Positions 7,749 through 19,583 of a stretch of 29,903 bases of DNA are shown here, piece by piece. Within the stretch, counting starts at the first letter, position 1; every line of letters starts with the position of its first letter. The stretch lies in assembly GCA_005883585.1 (NCBI GenBank), contig VBFD01000019.1, forward strand, positions 1 to 29,903, written 5' to 3'. Source of the stretch: UBA10449 sp005883585. Lineage in GTDB: Bacteria > Chloroflexota > Dormibacteria > Dormibacterales > Dormibacteraceae. The translations under genes were made by a program, and so were the position numbers. Under the pieces are notes generated by a model. That model had not been told where the DNA came from, searched no databases, and saw nothing but the letters and a program-made list of their open reading frames with translations.

Positions 7749-8807
7749 ATGGCATCAGTCACTTACGACCACGTTGTCAAGCGCTATACGGCAGACGTTA
7801 CAGTCGTCAAGGATTTCAACGTCGAGATCAAAGACAAGGAGTTCATGGTCCTCGTGGGTCCATCGGGCTGCGGCAAGTCGACCGCGCTGCGCATGCTCGC
7901 GGGCCTCGAAGCGATCACCGAAGGCCAGATCCGCATCGGCGACCGGGTCGTGAACAACGTCGCCGCCAAAGATCGCGACATCGCCATGGTGTTCCAGTCC
8001 TACGCGCTCTACCCGCACATGAGCGTCTACGACAACATGGCCTTCCCGCTGCAGATGCAGCACATGCCGAAGCCTGAGATCGACAAGAGGGTGAAGAACG
8101 CCTCTCGCATCCTCGGCCTCGACAACTTCCTCAAGCGGAAGCCGCGCGCGCTGTCCGGCGGCCAGCGCCAGCGCGTGGCACTCGGCCGGGCGATCGTGCG
8201 CAGCCCGAAGGTCTTTCTCCTCGACGAGCCGCTGTCCAACCTCGACGCCAAGCTCCGAGGGCAGACGCGCATCGAGCTGCAGAAACTTCACCGCGACCTC
8301 CAGACGACATTCATCTACGTCACCCACGACCAGGTCGAGGCGATGACGATGGGCGACCGCATCGCGATCATGAACGCCGGCATCCTGCAGCAGGTCGGCA
8401 CGCCGGGCGACATCTACGACCACCCCGCCAACCTGTTCGTCGCCGGGTTCATCGGCAGCCCGACGATGAACTTCGTCCCCGTCACGACTTCCGACAGCAC
8501 GGCCAAGGCTTCGGGCTTCGAGGTGAAGCTGCCCAAGTCGGTGCCCGCGGGCAAGGGCACGCTGGGGTTCCGGCCGGAGACCGTGACCGATCGGATAATC
8601 GACCCGGCAAGCACCATCGACATGAAGGTGGACGTGGTCGAGCGCCTCGGCTCGGACCAATTCCTCTACGGGCAGGTCGGCGGCGACTCGGTGACCGCGC
8701 GGGTCGACCCGAAGCTCAAGGTCGAGCCAGGCGACATGGTGCATCTCGGACTCGACACCCGCGTGCTGCACCTCTTCGACGCCGAGAGCGAACTCGCCCT
8801 CTTGTAA
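7749..8807 (+). CDS. aglK: Sugar ABC transporter ATPase (AglK/MsmK/UgpC type)
   Basis: A CUT1 ATPase of 352 aa. Walker A GPSGCGKST is at residues 37-45, the Q-loop VFQSYALYPHMSV follows, the signature LSGGQRQR is near 135-142, Walker B is VFLLDEPLSNLDAK, and the switch His is in YVTHDQVEAMT. The C-terminal ~120 residues are the TOBE/regulatory domain of MalK-type proteins. It powers uptake by the two permeases just upstream. The AGGAG at 7744-7748 touches ATG 7749 directly, which is too close for a normal ribosome binding site; the GAAGGGG at the end of the previous gene is a better-spaced alternative. MsmK-like ATPases often serve several importers, so this one could serve others too. Confidence 0.93.
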   Translation: MASVTYDHVVKRYTADVTVVKDFNVEIKDKEFMVLVGPSGCGKSTALRMLAGLEAITEGQIRIGDRVVNNVAAKDRDIAMVFQSYALYPHMSVYDNMAFPLQMQHMPKPEIDKRVKNASRILGLDNFLKRKPRALSGGQRQRVALGRAIVRSPKVFLLDEPLSNLDAKLRGQTRIELQKLHRDLQTTFIYVTHDQVEAMTMGDRIAIMNAGILQQVGTPGDIYDHPANLFVAGFIGSPTMNFVPVTTSDSTAKASGFEVKLPKSVPAGKGTLGFRPETVTDRIIDPASTIDMKVDVVERLGSDQFLYGQVGGDSVTARVDPKLKVEPGDMVHLGLDTRVLHLFDAESELALL

Positions 8808-8816
8808 GCGCCTCGT

Positions 8817-9719
8817 GTGGAACAGATACGGGCCGGTGAAGACTTCGATAGCGCGCGCTTCCGCGCCTTCCGGAGGTCGATCCGGAACACCCTGACCGGC
8901 CGTGCCAGCAGGCTGGTTTCGCTGGACTCGGTGTTGGACGCGGCCGGCGCCGAGGGCCGCTCGTTCGGCGGCGTTCGCGAGATTCCGATCGACCAGATCG
9001 TTGGCTCGGCCGCGTCGCCGGCAAAAGCGAACGATTTCCTCCCCGGCTTCCTTCCAGCCACGCGACGTCTTCGGGATCGATGGACGCGGGTGTACACGGC
9101 GATGGTCGAGGGCGGCGAGCTGCCGCCAATCGACGTCTACAAAGTCGGAGAGGGCTATTACGTCATCGACGGCCACCATCGTGTCTCGGTGGCGCGCAGC
9201 CTCGGCCGCGACACGATCAATGCCCGCGTCATCGACGTCCAGACCCGAGCGCCGCTGGGTACGAACGTGGATCCAGAGGAGCTGCTCAGGACGGCGGAGT
9301 ACGCGCAGTTCCTGGAGACCACGCAGCTGCACCGCCTGCGGCCGGACGCCCGGCTCGAGTGCAGCCGGCTCGGCCGCTACGACGAGATCTTCAAGCACAT
9401 CCTCGGCCACGAGTACTTCCTCGGCCTCGAGCGCGGCCACGCGGTGTCGCTGCCGGAGGCGGCCGCCAGCTGGTACGACACGGTCTACCTTCCGATCGCG
9501 AAGGCGATCCGCCGGCATAACGTGCTGGAGCAGATGCCAGGGTGGACTGAGGCCGACGTGTACGTCGAGATCACTCGGCGCTGGCTTGCCCTGAGCGAGG
9601 CAGGCAAGCCCGCGGGACCGCATCCAGCCGTGCATGCGCTGCTGGAGGAGGAGGCCAAACGCTGGTGGCAGCGGCGCTGGGCGATGGTGCTGCCCGAGCG
9701 CCGGCGGGTCGAACGTTGA
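8817..9719 (+). CDS. ParB/sulfiredoxin-fold domain protein
   Basis: A 300-aa soluble protein whose centre (about residues 50-145) is a ParB/Srx-like domain: REIPIDQIVGS, LPPIDVYKVGEGYYVIDGHHRVSVARSLG, then a short beta strand. The nucleotide-binding motif is DGHHRVS (near residues 118-124). No helix-turn-helix follows, unlike true ParB. The C-terminal half is alpha-helical (HEYFLGLERGH, ITRRWLALSE) and unrecognised. DGHHR-type motifs occur in ParB/Srx-fold small-molecule kinases such as the ADP-dependent serine kinase SerK, so a kinase role is possible but unproven. GTG 8817 lies 9 bp after the importer ATPase, and the stop overlaps the adenylate kinase start (TTGA). Domain call is good; function is unknown. 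Confidence 0.75.
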   Translation: MEQIRAGEDFDSARFRAFRRSIRNTLTGRASRLVSLDSVLDAAGAEGRSFGGVREIPIDQIVGSAASPAKANDFLPGFLPATRRLRDRWTRVYTAMVEGGELPPIDVYKVGEGYYVIDGHHRVSVARSLGRDTINARVIDVQTRAPLGTNVDPEELLRTAEYAQFLETTQLHRLRPDARLECSRLGRYDEIFKHILGHEYFLGLERGHAVSLPEAAASWYDTVYLPIAKAIRRHNVLEQMPGWTEADVYVEITRRWLALSEAGKPAGPHPAVHALLEEEAKRWWQRRWAMVLPERRRVER

Positions 9720-10315
9720 TCGGGCTAATTTTCGGGCCGCCGGGGAGTGGGAAGGGGACGCAGGCCGGCCGCATCGAGAAAGAGTTCGGGATGTCTCACC
9801 TCTCGACCGGCGAGATCCTCCGCTCGGAGGTCGCCCATGGCAGCGCGGTCGGCAAGGAGGCAGCCCGAATCATGGCGGCGGGCGACCTGGTCCCAGACGA
9901 TTTGATCGACCGCATCGTCGAGAGCCTGCTGCGGCGCACGGACTCTGATTCGAGCGTGCTCCTCGACGGCTTCCCTCGGACGGTGGAGCAGGCAAAGGCC
10001 CTCGATCGGATGCTCGCCGACCTCAACCGGAACGTCGACTTCGTCGTCGCGCTCGACGTACCGGAACCCCTGCTCGTGGATCGGCTTCTGCATCGGGCCG
10101 CGGTCGAAGGCAGGGCGGACGACACGCGCGAGGCGATCATGGAGCGGATGCACGAATATCGAATGCGGACGGCGGCTGTGCTCGACCACTACCGCCGGAG
10201 CGGGGTGCCGGTGGCCGAGGTCGACGGCGTCGGTGCGGTGGACGAGGTGTTCGATCGGGTCCGTGATGAGATCAAGAGCGTGTTGAACGGCAAACCGCAG
10301 GCCCGCGGCATATGA
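9716..10315 (+). CDS. adk: Adenylate kinase (short-LID form)
   Basis: The P-loop GPPGSGKGTQ follows directly after the start, with the AMP-binding STGEILRSEV, the LLDGFPRT motif, and a short LID region (HRAAVEGRADDTREAI) with no zinc cysteines, as in ~190-aa adenylate kinases. It catalyses ATP + AMP to 2 ADP in the cytoplasm. The start is taken as TTG 9716, which overlaps the previous stop as TTGA; the frame is open upstream to 9665 but that extension lies inside the previous gene and precedes the normal N-terminus. The product would be 199 aa. This gene usually sits in the ribosomal protein operon; here it is coupled to a ParB/Srx-fold gene in a sugar operon, so it may be a second copy. Confidence 0.9.
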   Translation: MIGLIFGPPGSGKGTQAGRIEKEFGMSHLSTGEILRSEVAHGSAVGKEAARIMAAGDLVPDDLIDRIVESLLRRTDSDSSVLLDGFPRTVEQAKALDRMLADLNRNVDFVVALDVPEPLLVDRLLHRAAVEGRADDTREAIMERMHEYRMRTAAVLDHYRRSGVPVAEVDGVGAVDEVFDRVRDEIKSVLNGKPQARGI

Positions 10316-10337
10316 TCAGCGTTCTCAGCAGCTAGAA

Positions 10338-12137
10338 ATGGCAAGAAAAATCGGCGTCGAAGGCCTCGGACAGATCGTCAAGCCGATGGTCAACGGCGAA
10401 AGCCAGGCGACTGTGGAAGCCATGCCCGCCCCGTTCGCGTCGGGCATCGCCAGCGCGTTCCCACCGATCGCGGAGTACGCCTTTCTCTCCGACTGCGAGG
10501 TCAACGCCCTCATCGCTCCGAGCGGGCGTGTCGAGTGGATGTGCCTCCCGCGTCCGGACAGCCCCAGCGTGTTTGCGGCCATCCTCGACCGCGCCGCGGG
10601 CGCCTTTCGGTTTGCGCCCAGCGGGGTCATGGTCCCGGCAGGCCGGCGCTACCTGCCGGGGACGCTCGTGCTGGAGACGACCTGGCGCACCCGCACCGGC
10701 TGGCTCATCGTTCGCGACGCGCTGTGCATCGGCCCCTGGTACCACAGCCAGCGACGATCGGGGACGCACCGGCGCCCGCCGACCGACCAGGAAGCCGAGC
10801 ACATCCTCCTGCGCACCGCGAAGTGCGTGGTCGGAAGCGTCGAGCTGAGCCTCGACTGCCACCCGGTGTTCGATTACGGAAGGACCGCCGCGCACTGGGA
10901 GTATTCGGGGCCCGGGTATGGCGAGGCGGTGGCAAGAGGTGGCGAGGGCGACGTGCCGCTTCGACTGGTGACCGACCTGCGCATGGGCTTCGAAGGGCCC
11001 GGAGCTCACGCCACCAAGACCCTGCGTCAAGGAGAGAAGGCATACGTGGCGCTCGCGTGGCCTCGATCCCAATATTCGGCGTCGAGCGAGTTCTGGGCCG
11101 AGCACCCGCCTCCGGCCAATGCCGACGAAGCCTTCGCCCGGACCGAGCGCACCGCCGACTTCTGGCGCGAGTGGATCAACCGCGGCGAATTTCCGGAGCA
11201 TCCATGGCAGAGCTACCTCCAGCGCAGCGCGTTGACGCTCAAGGGCCTGACCTACAGCCCGACCGGTGCGTTGCTGGCGGCGCCAACGACATCGCTCCCC
11301 GAGACCATCGGAGGCGAGCGCAACTGGGACTACCGCTACACGTGGATTCGCGACGGCACCTTCATGCTGTGGGGCCTTTACACACTAGGTTTCGCGCGCG
11401 AGGCCAACGACTTCTTCTACTTCATCGCCGACGTCGCGGCGGGGCAGCAGGACCTGCAGATCATGTATGGCATCGGCGGCGAGCGCGAGCTGCCCGAGCG
11501 AACTCTTGACGACCTCAGTGGTTACGAGGGGTCGAAGCCGGCGCGCGTTGGCAACGCCGCCTACGCCCAGAAGCAGCACGACGTTTGGGGTGCGGTCCTG
11601 GACTCCGTGTACCTGCACACCAAATCCAGGGACTACCTGCCGGAGGTCGTGTGGCCGATCCTCAAGCGCAGTGTCGAAGCGGCCATCGAGAACTGGCGGA
11701 AGCCCGACTGCGGCATCTGGGAGGTACGGGGTGAGCCCCAGCATTTCACCTCGTCGAAGCTCATGTGCTGGGTGGCGTGCGATCGCGGCGCTCGCCTCGC
11801 CGAGCTGCACGGCGACCTCGACCTGGCGAAGCGCTGGCAGGCGGAGGCCGATGAGATCAAAGCCGACATCTCCGCCAACGGCGTCGACTCGCGCGGCGTG
11901 TTCGTGCAGCACTACGGCGGGACTGCCCTGGACGCGTCGGTGCTGCTGATCCCGCTCGTTCGCTTCCTGCCCCCCGACGACCCTCGCGTGAGGGCGACCG
12001 TGCTCGCAATCGCCGACGAGCTGACGGAAGACGGCATGGTCTTGCGGTACCGCCCCGAGGAAACCGACGACGGCCTGTCCCCCGGAGCGGCCGCCACCTG
12101 GGCAACTTCCCACAAGCGTTCTCGCACCTGGCTCTGA
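10338..12137 (+). CDS. GH15 trehalase/glucoamylase, 3' end deleted and frameshifted
   Basis: From FPPIAEYAFLSDCEVNALIAPSG onward the protein follows the mycobacterial-type GH15 trehalases closely, with the N-terminal beta-sandwich, then the (alpha/alpha)6 barrel: GGERNWDYRYTWIRDGTF, GNAAYAQKQHDVWG and the general acid region GIWEVRGEPQHFTSSK. It would cleave trehalose, or possibly alpha-1,4/1,6-glucans, to glucose. Intact relatives continue after ETDDGLS with GEEGTF (predicted catalytic base) and a CSFWLV helix. Here the frame runs from ETDDGLS (to 12080) straight into 20 unrelated residues and stops at 12137, while the true C-terminus resumes in another frame at 12080. Without the base the enzyme should be inactive. 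ATG 10338 has no ribosome binding site; TATGAT at 10311-10316 may be an internal promoter. Confidence 0.9.
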   Translation: MARKIGVEGLGQIVKPMVNGESQATVEAMPAPFASGIASAFPPIAEYAFLSDCEVNALIAPSGRVEWMCLPRPDSPSVFAAILDRAAGAFRFAPSGVMVPAGRRYLPGTLVLETTWRTRTGWLIVRDALCIGPWYHSQRRSGTHRRPPTDQEAEHILLRTAKCVVGSVELSLDCHPVFDYGRTAAHWEYSGPGYGEAVARGGEGDVPLRLVTDLRMGFEGPGAHATKTLRQGEKAYVALAWPRSQYSASSEFWAEHPPPANADEAFARTERTADFWREWINRGEFPEHPWQSYLQRSALTLKGLTYSPTGALLAAPTTSLPETIGGERNWDYRYTWIRDGTFMLWGLYTLGFAREANDFFYFIADVAAGQQDLQIMYGIGGERELPERTLDDLSGYEGSKPARVGNAAYAQKQHDVWGAVLDSVYLHTKSRDYLPEVVWPILKRSVEAAIENWRKPDCGIWEVRGEPQHFTSSKLMCWVACDRGARLAELHGDLDLAKRWQAEADEIKADISANGVDSRGVFVQHYGGTALDASVLLIPLVRFLPPDDPRVRATVLAIADELTEDGMVLRYRPEETDDGLSPGAAATWATSHKRSRTWL

Positions 12138-12217
12138 TCAACGCCGTCATGCACGTGATCCGCGCCGAGAGCGGTGCGAGCAACCGGTTCGGAGGCCCGC
12201 TGACTGTAGAGCCGTGA
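12080..12217 (+). pseudogene. Out-of-frame C-terminal remnant of the GH15 gene
   Basis: In the frame starting at 12080 the sequence reads PRSGRHLGNFPQAFSHLALI, continuing NAVMHVIRAES to a TGA at 12215-12217. This is the standard C-terminus of this GH15 subfamily, in a different frame from the main gene. About 45-50 codons between ETDDGLS and PRSGRH are missing by comparison with the family as I remember it. Either a real deletion or an assembly error at about 12078-12083. Confidence 0.75.
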
Positions 12218-12223
12218 AAGTCG

Positions 12224-12245
12224 CCTCCCCACCATGTGGGGAGAA
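12224..12245. repeat. Short palindromic intergenic repeat (copy A)
   Basis: CTCCCCAC (12225-12232) and GTGGGGAG (12236-12243) form a perfect 8-bp stem with loop CAT. It fills the gap between the convergent GH15 and glgB genes and could help end transcription, though no T-run follows. The block GTGGGGA-N-AATCAC at its right side recurs at 24078-24090. Confidence 0.6.
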
Positions 12246-14044
12246 TCACTTACCCGTGGCGCTGCCCGGATCAGGCTTCAGGAAGATCGCCCCCAGTGGC
12301 GGAAGCGTGAGCGTGACGCTGTGAAGATGGCCATGCTTTCCAATCGGCGCCGCGTCCACTCCGCCCAGGTTTCCCTGGCCGCTGCCGCCGTAAATCGGCG
12401 CATCGCTGTTGACGAGCTCGAGCCAGCGACCAGGCAATGGCACGCCGATCTGATAGTTGTGGCGCGGCACCGGCGTGAAGTTGAAGACCGCAATGATCAG
12501 CTCATCGTTAGAGCTTCGGCGCATGAAGCTGATCACGCTCTGCTCGGCGTCGGTGATGTCAATCCACGCGAAACCGGCTGGGTCGAAGTCAAGCTCGTGC
12601 AGCGGTTTCTCGTCGCGCATGACCCGGTTCAGGTCTCCTGTCCATCGGCTCAGCCCGTCGTGCATCGGCTCATCCAGCAGATGCCAGTCGAGGCTCTCCT
12701 CGTGGTTCCATTCGCCCCACTGTCCAAACTCGGCGCCCATGAACAGAAGCTTCTTGCCGGGCACGGCGTACATGTACGCGAGCAGCAGGCGCAGGTTGGC
12801 GAACTTCTGCCAGTCGTCCCCAGGCATCTTGGCGAGCAGCGAGCCCTTCCCGTGCACGACCTCGTCGTGCGAAAGCGGAAGCATGTAGTTCTCCGTGAAC
12901 GCATAGAGCGCACGGAACGTGAGCTGGTGATGCTCGAACCGCCGATGAACCGGGTCCTTGGACATGTACGAGAGCGTGTCGTGCATCCAGCCCATGTCCC
13001 ACTTCATGCCGAAGCCGAGGCCGCCCAGGTAAGTCGGTCGTGAGACCAGAGGCCACGACGTCGACTCCTCGGCGATCGTCTGCACGTCGGGGTGCTCTTT
13101 GTAGACCTCGATGTTGAATCGGCGGAGAAAATCGATCGCCTCGAGGTTCTCATTGCCGCCGAACTTGTTCGGCAGCCACTGACCCGCCTTGCGCGAGTAG
13201 TCGAGGTAGAGCATCGACGCCACCGCATCGACCCGCAGCCCGTCGGCGTGATAGCGGTTCAGCCAGCTCAGGGCGCTGCTGAGGAGGAAGCCTCGGACCT
13301 CATTGCGCCCGTAGTTGAAGATCGAGCTGCCCCAATCGGGATGCACGCCAAGCCGCGGGTCGGCGTGCTCGTAGAGATGCGTGCCGTCGAAGTACTGCAG
13401 CCCGAATTCGTCGGACGGGAAGTGCGACGGTACCCAGTCGAGGATCACGCCGAAGGGATGCTCCATGACGGGCATGAACTCGACGTGCGTGAAGCCCAAC
13501 CGGTGCGCATAGTCGGCCAGGTGTGGCGCGAGCTCGCGATAGGTGAGCCAGCGGTTGTCCTCCTCGGGTACGCGCATCCACGAACCCAGGTGAACCTCAT
13601 AAACCGACCACGGCGCCTGCCGGCCGTTGGCCCGCTGGCGGGTTGTCAGCCACTCGGCATCGCCCCAGCCATAGCTCAAATCCCACACGACGGAGGCCTG
13701 GCGCGGCGGCTGCTCCGCGAACACGGCGAAGGGATCGGCCTTGTCGGCTCCGGTGCGTGTGACGCGTGAGTGGACGTGGTATTTGTACAGCGCTTCATGC
13801 CCTACGGCCGGAATGAAGCCCTCCCAGATGCCCGACTGCTCGCGTGGCACGAGCTTGTTCGCGTCTCGGTTCCAGCCGTTGAAATCGCCGATGACGCTCA
13901 CCCAATCGGCGTTGGGAGCCCAGACGGCGAACGACGTGCCGTCGGGGTCTTTCGAGATGTGGGCGCCGAGCTTTTCGTAGAGGTGGCTGTGCGTGCCCTC
14001 GTTGAAGAGGTGCAGGTCGAATGGAGTCAGCAGCGAGGGCGCGA

Positions 14045-14048
<4 letters not shown>
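12246..14048 (-). CDS. glgB: 1,4-alpha-glucan branching enzyme
   Basis: A GH13 enzyme of 600 aa. The CBM48 domain (FAVWAPNADWVSVIGDFNGWN) comes first; the barrel has the DWVPSHF region I, the nucleophile Asp in GLRVDAVASMLYLDYSR (about residue 275), the acid/base Glu in TIAEESTSWP (about 326) and LSHDEVVHGKGSL as region IV. The start is ATG 14048, which overlaps the treS-mak stop as ATGA; the frame stays open upstream to 14273 but that part only mirrors the treS-mak coding sequence. The long N1 domain of ~730-aa branching enzymes is absent, as in many Actinobacteria-like short forms. It introduces alpha-1,6 branches into the linear glucan made by GlgE. Last gene of the three-gene GlgE-pathway operon. 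Confidence 0.95.
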
Positions 14049-17457
<3,409 letters not shown>

Positions 17458-17461
<4 letters not shown>

Positions 17462-19518
17462 AGGAAATACTCGAAGTCGTGTTCGCTGCGGATGCGCCGG
17501 CGAAAACGGAAGATTTGCGCAGGCGTCGAGTTGGGGTCGAGCTCGATGTAGTTGCGCGGCCCGTTCCAGATGTAGCGCGCCCCGCTGAGGAGCTCATGCG
17601 CCTGGTAGCTGCGCTCGCGGTCGATGCCAAGAGCCTCGAGCGGCAGGGTGACCATGCCGATCTGCCGGTGATGCGGGTCGACGTTGACGACGGTGAGGAC
17701 CACATCGGCCAGGTCGTCGGTGCTCTTGGTGTAGGCGACGATCTGGTCGTTCTCGGTGGGGTGGAACACCAATCCGTTGTCGCTATGCAGCGCCGGGTTT
17801 TCGCGGCGGACCTTGTTGACCACGGAGATCAGCTCGCGAAGGCTGCTGGGGCTGTCGCGGTCCCAACTGCGAATCTGGTACTTCTCGGAGTCGAGGTATT
17901 CCTCAGACCCAGGCTCCTTAGCGCGATTCTCACCCAGCTCGAACGCAGGTCCGTAGATTCCGTAGCTTGCGCCCAATGTGGCGGCCAGGACGAGTCGGGC
18001 CGCGAAAGCCGGGCGGCCACCGGATTGTAAATATTCGGTGAGGATGTCCGGCGTGTTCGGCCAGAGGTTGGGGCGCAGGAACTCACGTATCGGCGATGAC
18101 CGCAGCTCTGTGAAGTACTGACTCAGCTCCCAGCTGGTGTTGCGCCACGCGAAGTATGTGTACGACTGGCTGAAGCCCGACTTCGCCAGCCGGTACATGA
18201 CCTTCGGCCGCGTGAAGGCTTCCGAGAGAAGGATCACGTCCGGATGGTCCCGCTTGAGCTCGCCGATCAGCCATTCCCAGAACGCGAACGGCTTCGTGTG
18301 AGGGTTGTCGACACGGAAGATCCGCACGCCCTGGTCGATCCAGAAGACGACGATCGACAGCATCTCCGCCCACAGCTCGCGCCACGCCTCGCATTCGAAG
18401 TCGAACGGATAGATATCCTCGTACTTCTTGGGCGGGTTTTCCGCGTACTGGATCAAGCCGTCGGGACGATGGCGGAACCATTCTGGATGCTCTTTGGCAT
18501 AGGGGTGGTCGGGCGAGCATTGGAACGCGATGTCCAGTGCGATCGACAGGCCGTGCTCGCCGGCGACTCGGACGAGGCGCCGAAAATCGTCCAGGGTTCC
18601 GAGCTGCGGATGGACCGCCTTGTGCCCGCCTTCCTCGGACCCGATCGCCCATGGGCTTCCCGGCTCGTCTGGTTTTGCCTGCACGCTGTTGTTGGCGCCC
18701 TTGCGATGTGTGCGGCCGATGGGATGAATCGGGGGCAGGTAAAGGACGTCGAATCCCATGCCCGAGATGTACGGCAGCCAGTCTTCGACGTCTCGAAACG
18801 TTCCGTGCTTGCCCTGCTTGCCGGCTGACCTCGGGAACATTTCATACCAGGCGCCGTAACGGGCTCGCTCGGCCTCCACGATCACCTCGACCTCGCGGCC
18901 GTACGTGGTGGACAGGCTGCGGTCGGCGTGCCGCTCCATGAGCACGGCGAGATCCGAGCCGAGGGCGGCGGTGGCAGCGGCCTTGCCCTTTCGCAGCTGC
19001 GCCGCGTAGGTGGCCAGCTTTTCCCTGTCCGGCGTCGCCGCACGAGCGGCGGCCGCATCCACAAGCCGGGCGGCCACCTCGAGCTCCTGCGTCACGTCCT
19101 GCCCGGCTTCGACCCGCTTCGCGAACTGGCGGCTCCAGGTCCCGAAGCGGTCGACCCACGCCTCGATGGTGAACCGGTAGGTGCCGAGCTCGGTGACCAC
19201 GAACTCGGCGCGCCAGCGGTCGTTGGGGAGGGGCACCATCGGTACCTCGGTCGAGGTCGAGTTGCTTTGGTGGCGGTACCGGATGACGCAGGCGAGCGCG
19301 TCATGGCCGTCGGCGAAAATGTCGGCCTCGACCGCCACCTTCTCGCCCACGGTCCGCTTGGCCGGGAAGCCCCCCGCGTCGATCTCGGGCGCGACCGACT
19401 CGATGGCGACCCGTTTTCTTCCGTCTGGACTCGCCCCTATGGGGGGAGCTCCGGCGCGAAGCGCCGGTGAGGGGAGATCGGGCCTCGTGGACGTCCGCTT
19501 GACCGGTGCGCGAGCCAC
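17458..19518 (-). CDS. glgE: Alpha-1,4-glucan:maltose-1-phosphate maltosyltransferase
   Basis: A GH13_3 enzyme of 686 aa. The N-terminal immunoglobulin-like domain (VAIESVAPEIDAGGFPAKRTVGE) is followed by an insert helical region and the barrel: LPPIHPIGRTHRKGANN, nucleophile Asp in IFRVDNPHTKPFAFWEW (about 403) and acid Glu in LLSEAFTRP (about 432). It transfers maltose from maltose 1-phosphate to alpha-1,4-glucan. GTG 19518 is the first possible start (an in-frame TGA lies two codons before it) and no start codon occurs between it and the conserved core. TACGAT lies six bases upstream. The consequence is an N-terminal extension of ~35 residues, 17 of which (RPDLPSPALRAGAPPIG) are encoded by a palindromic repeat. 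First gene of the operon with treS-mak and glgB. Confidence 0.95.
19434..19476. repeat. Palindromic repeat (copy B), inside the glgE N-terminus
   Basis: CCCC-TAT-GGGG (19434-19444) is followed by a perfect 7-bp hairpin CCGGCGC-GAA-GCGCCGG (19451-19467) and GGGGAG. The layout, a C/G-run palindrome, a GC hairpin and a G-run, matches copy D at 24026. Unlike the other copies, it is translated, as part of GlgE. Confidence 0.55.
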
Positions 19519-19524
19519 GACTCA

Positions 19525-19530
19525 ATCGTA
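19525..19530 (-). promoter_or_regulatory. -10 box of glgE
   Basis: TACGAT on the minus strand, six bases before GTG 19518. No Shine-Dalgarno is present, so a leaderless transcript is likely. No clear -35 hexamer; the expected position falls in the palindrome at 19545-19559. Confidence 0.45.
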
Positions 19531-19544
19531 CTAAGGGATCCCCT

Positions 19545-19559
19545 CTCCCCGAAGGGGAG
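19545..19559. repeat. Palindrome (copy C) between divergent glgE and aldehyde dehydrogenase
   Basis: CTCCCC-GAA-GGGGAG, perfect 6-bp arms. It lies midway between the two divergent -10 boxes (19530 and 19572), covering both expected -35 positions. It may be a short member of the same repeat family or an operator. Confidence 0.5.
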
Positions 19560-19571
19560 GCGTGAACTCAG

Positions 19572-19577
19572 TAATCT
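19572..19577 (+). promoter_or_regulatory. -10 box of the aldehyde dehydrogenase gene
   Basis: TAATCT lies six bases before GTG 19584, with no Shine-Dalgarno, fitting a leaderless transcript. The same TAATCT-N6-GTG arrangement occurs at 22674-22660 on the minus strand. Confidence 0.5.
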
Positions 19578-19583
19578 TGTGCC

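Noticed and set aside
7755..9635. 626-codon minus-strand frame across the importer ATPase and ParB-like genes
   Set aside because: Both plus-strand genes are unmistakable by motif; the antisense frame has no domain and results from GC-rich third positions.
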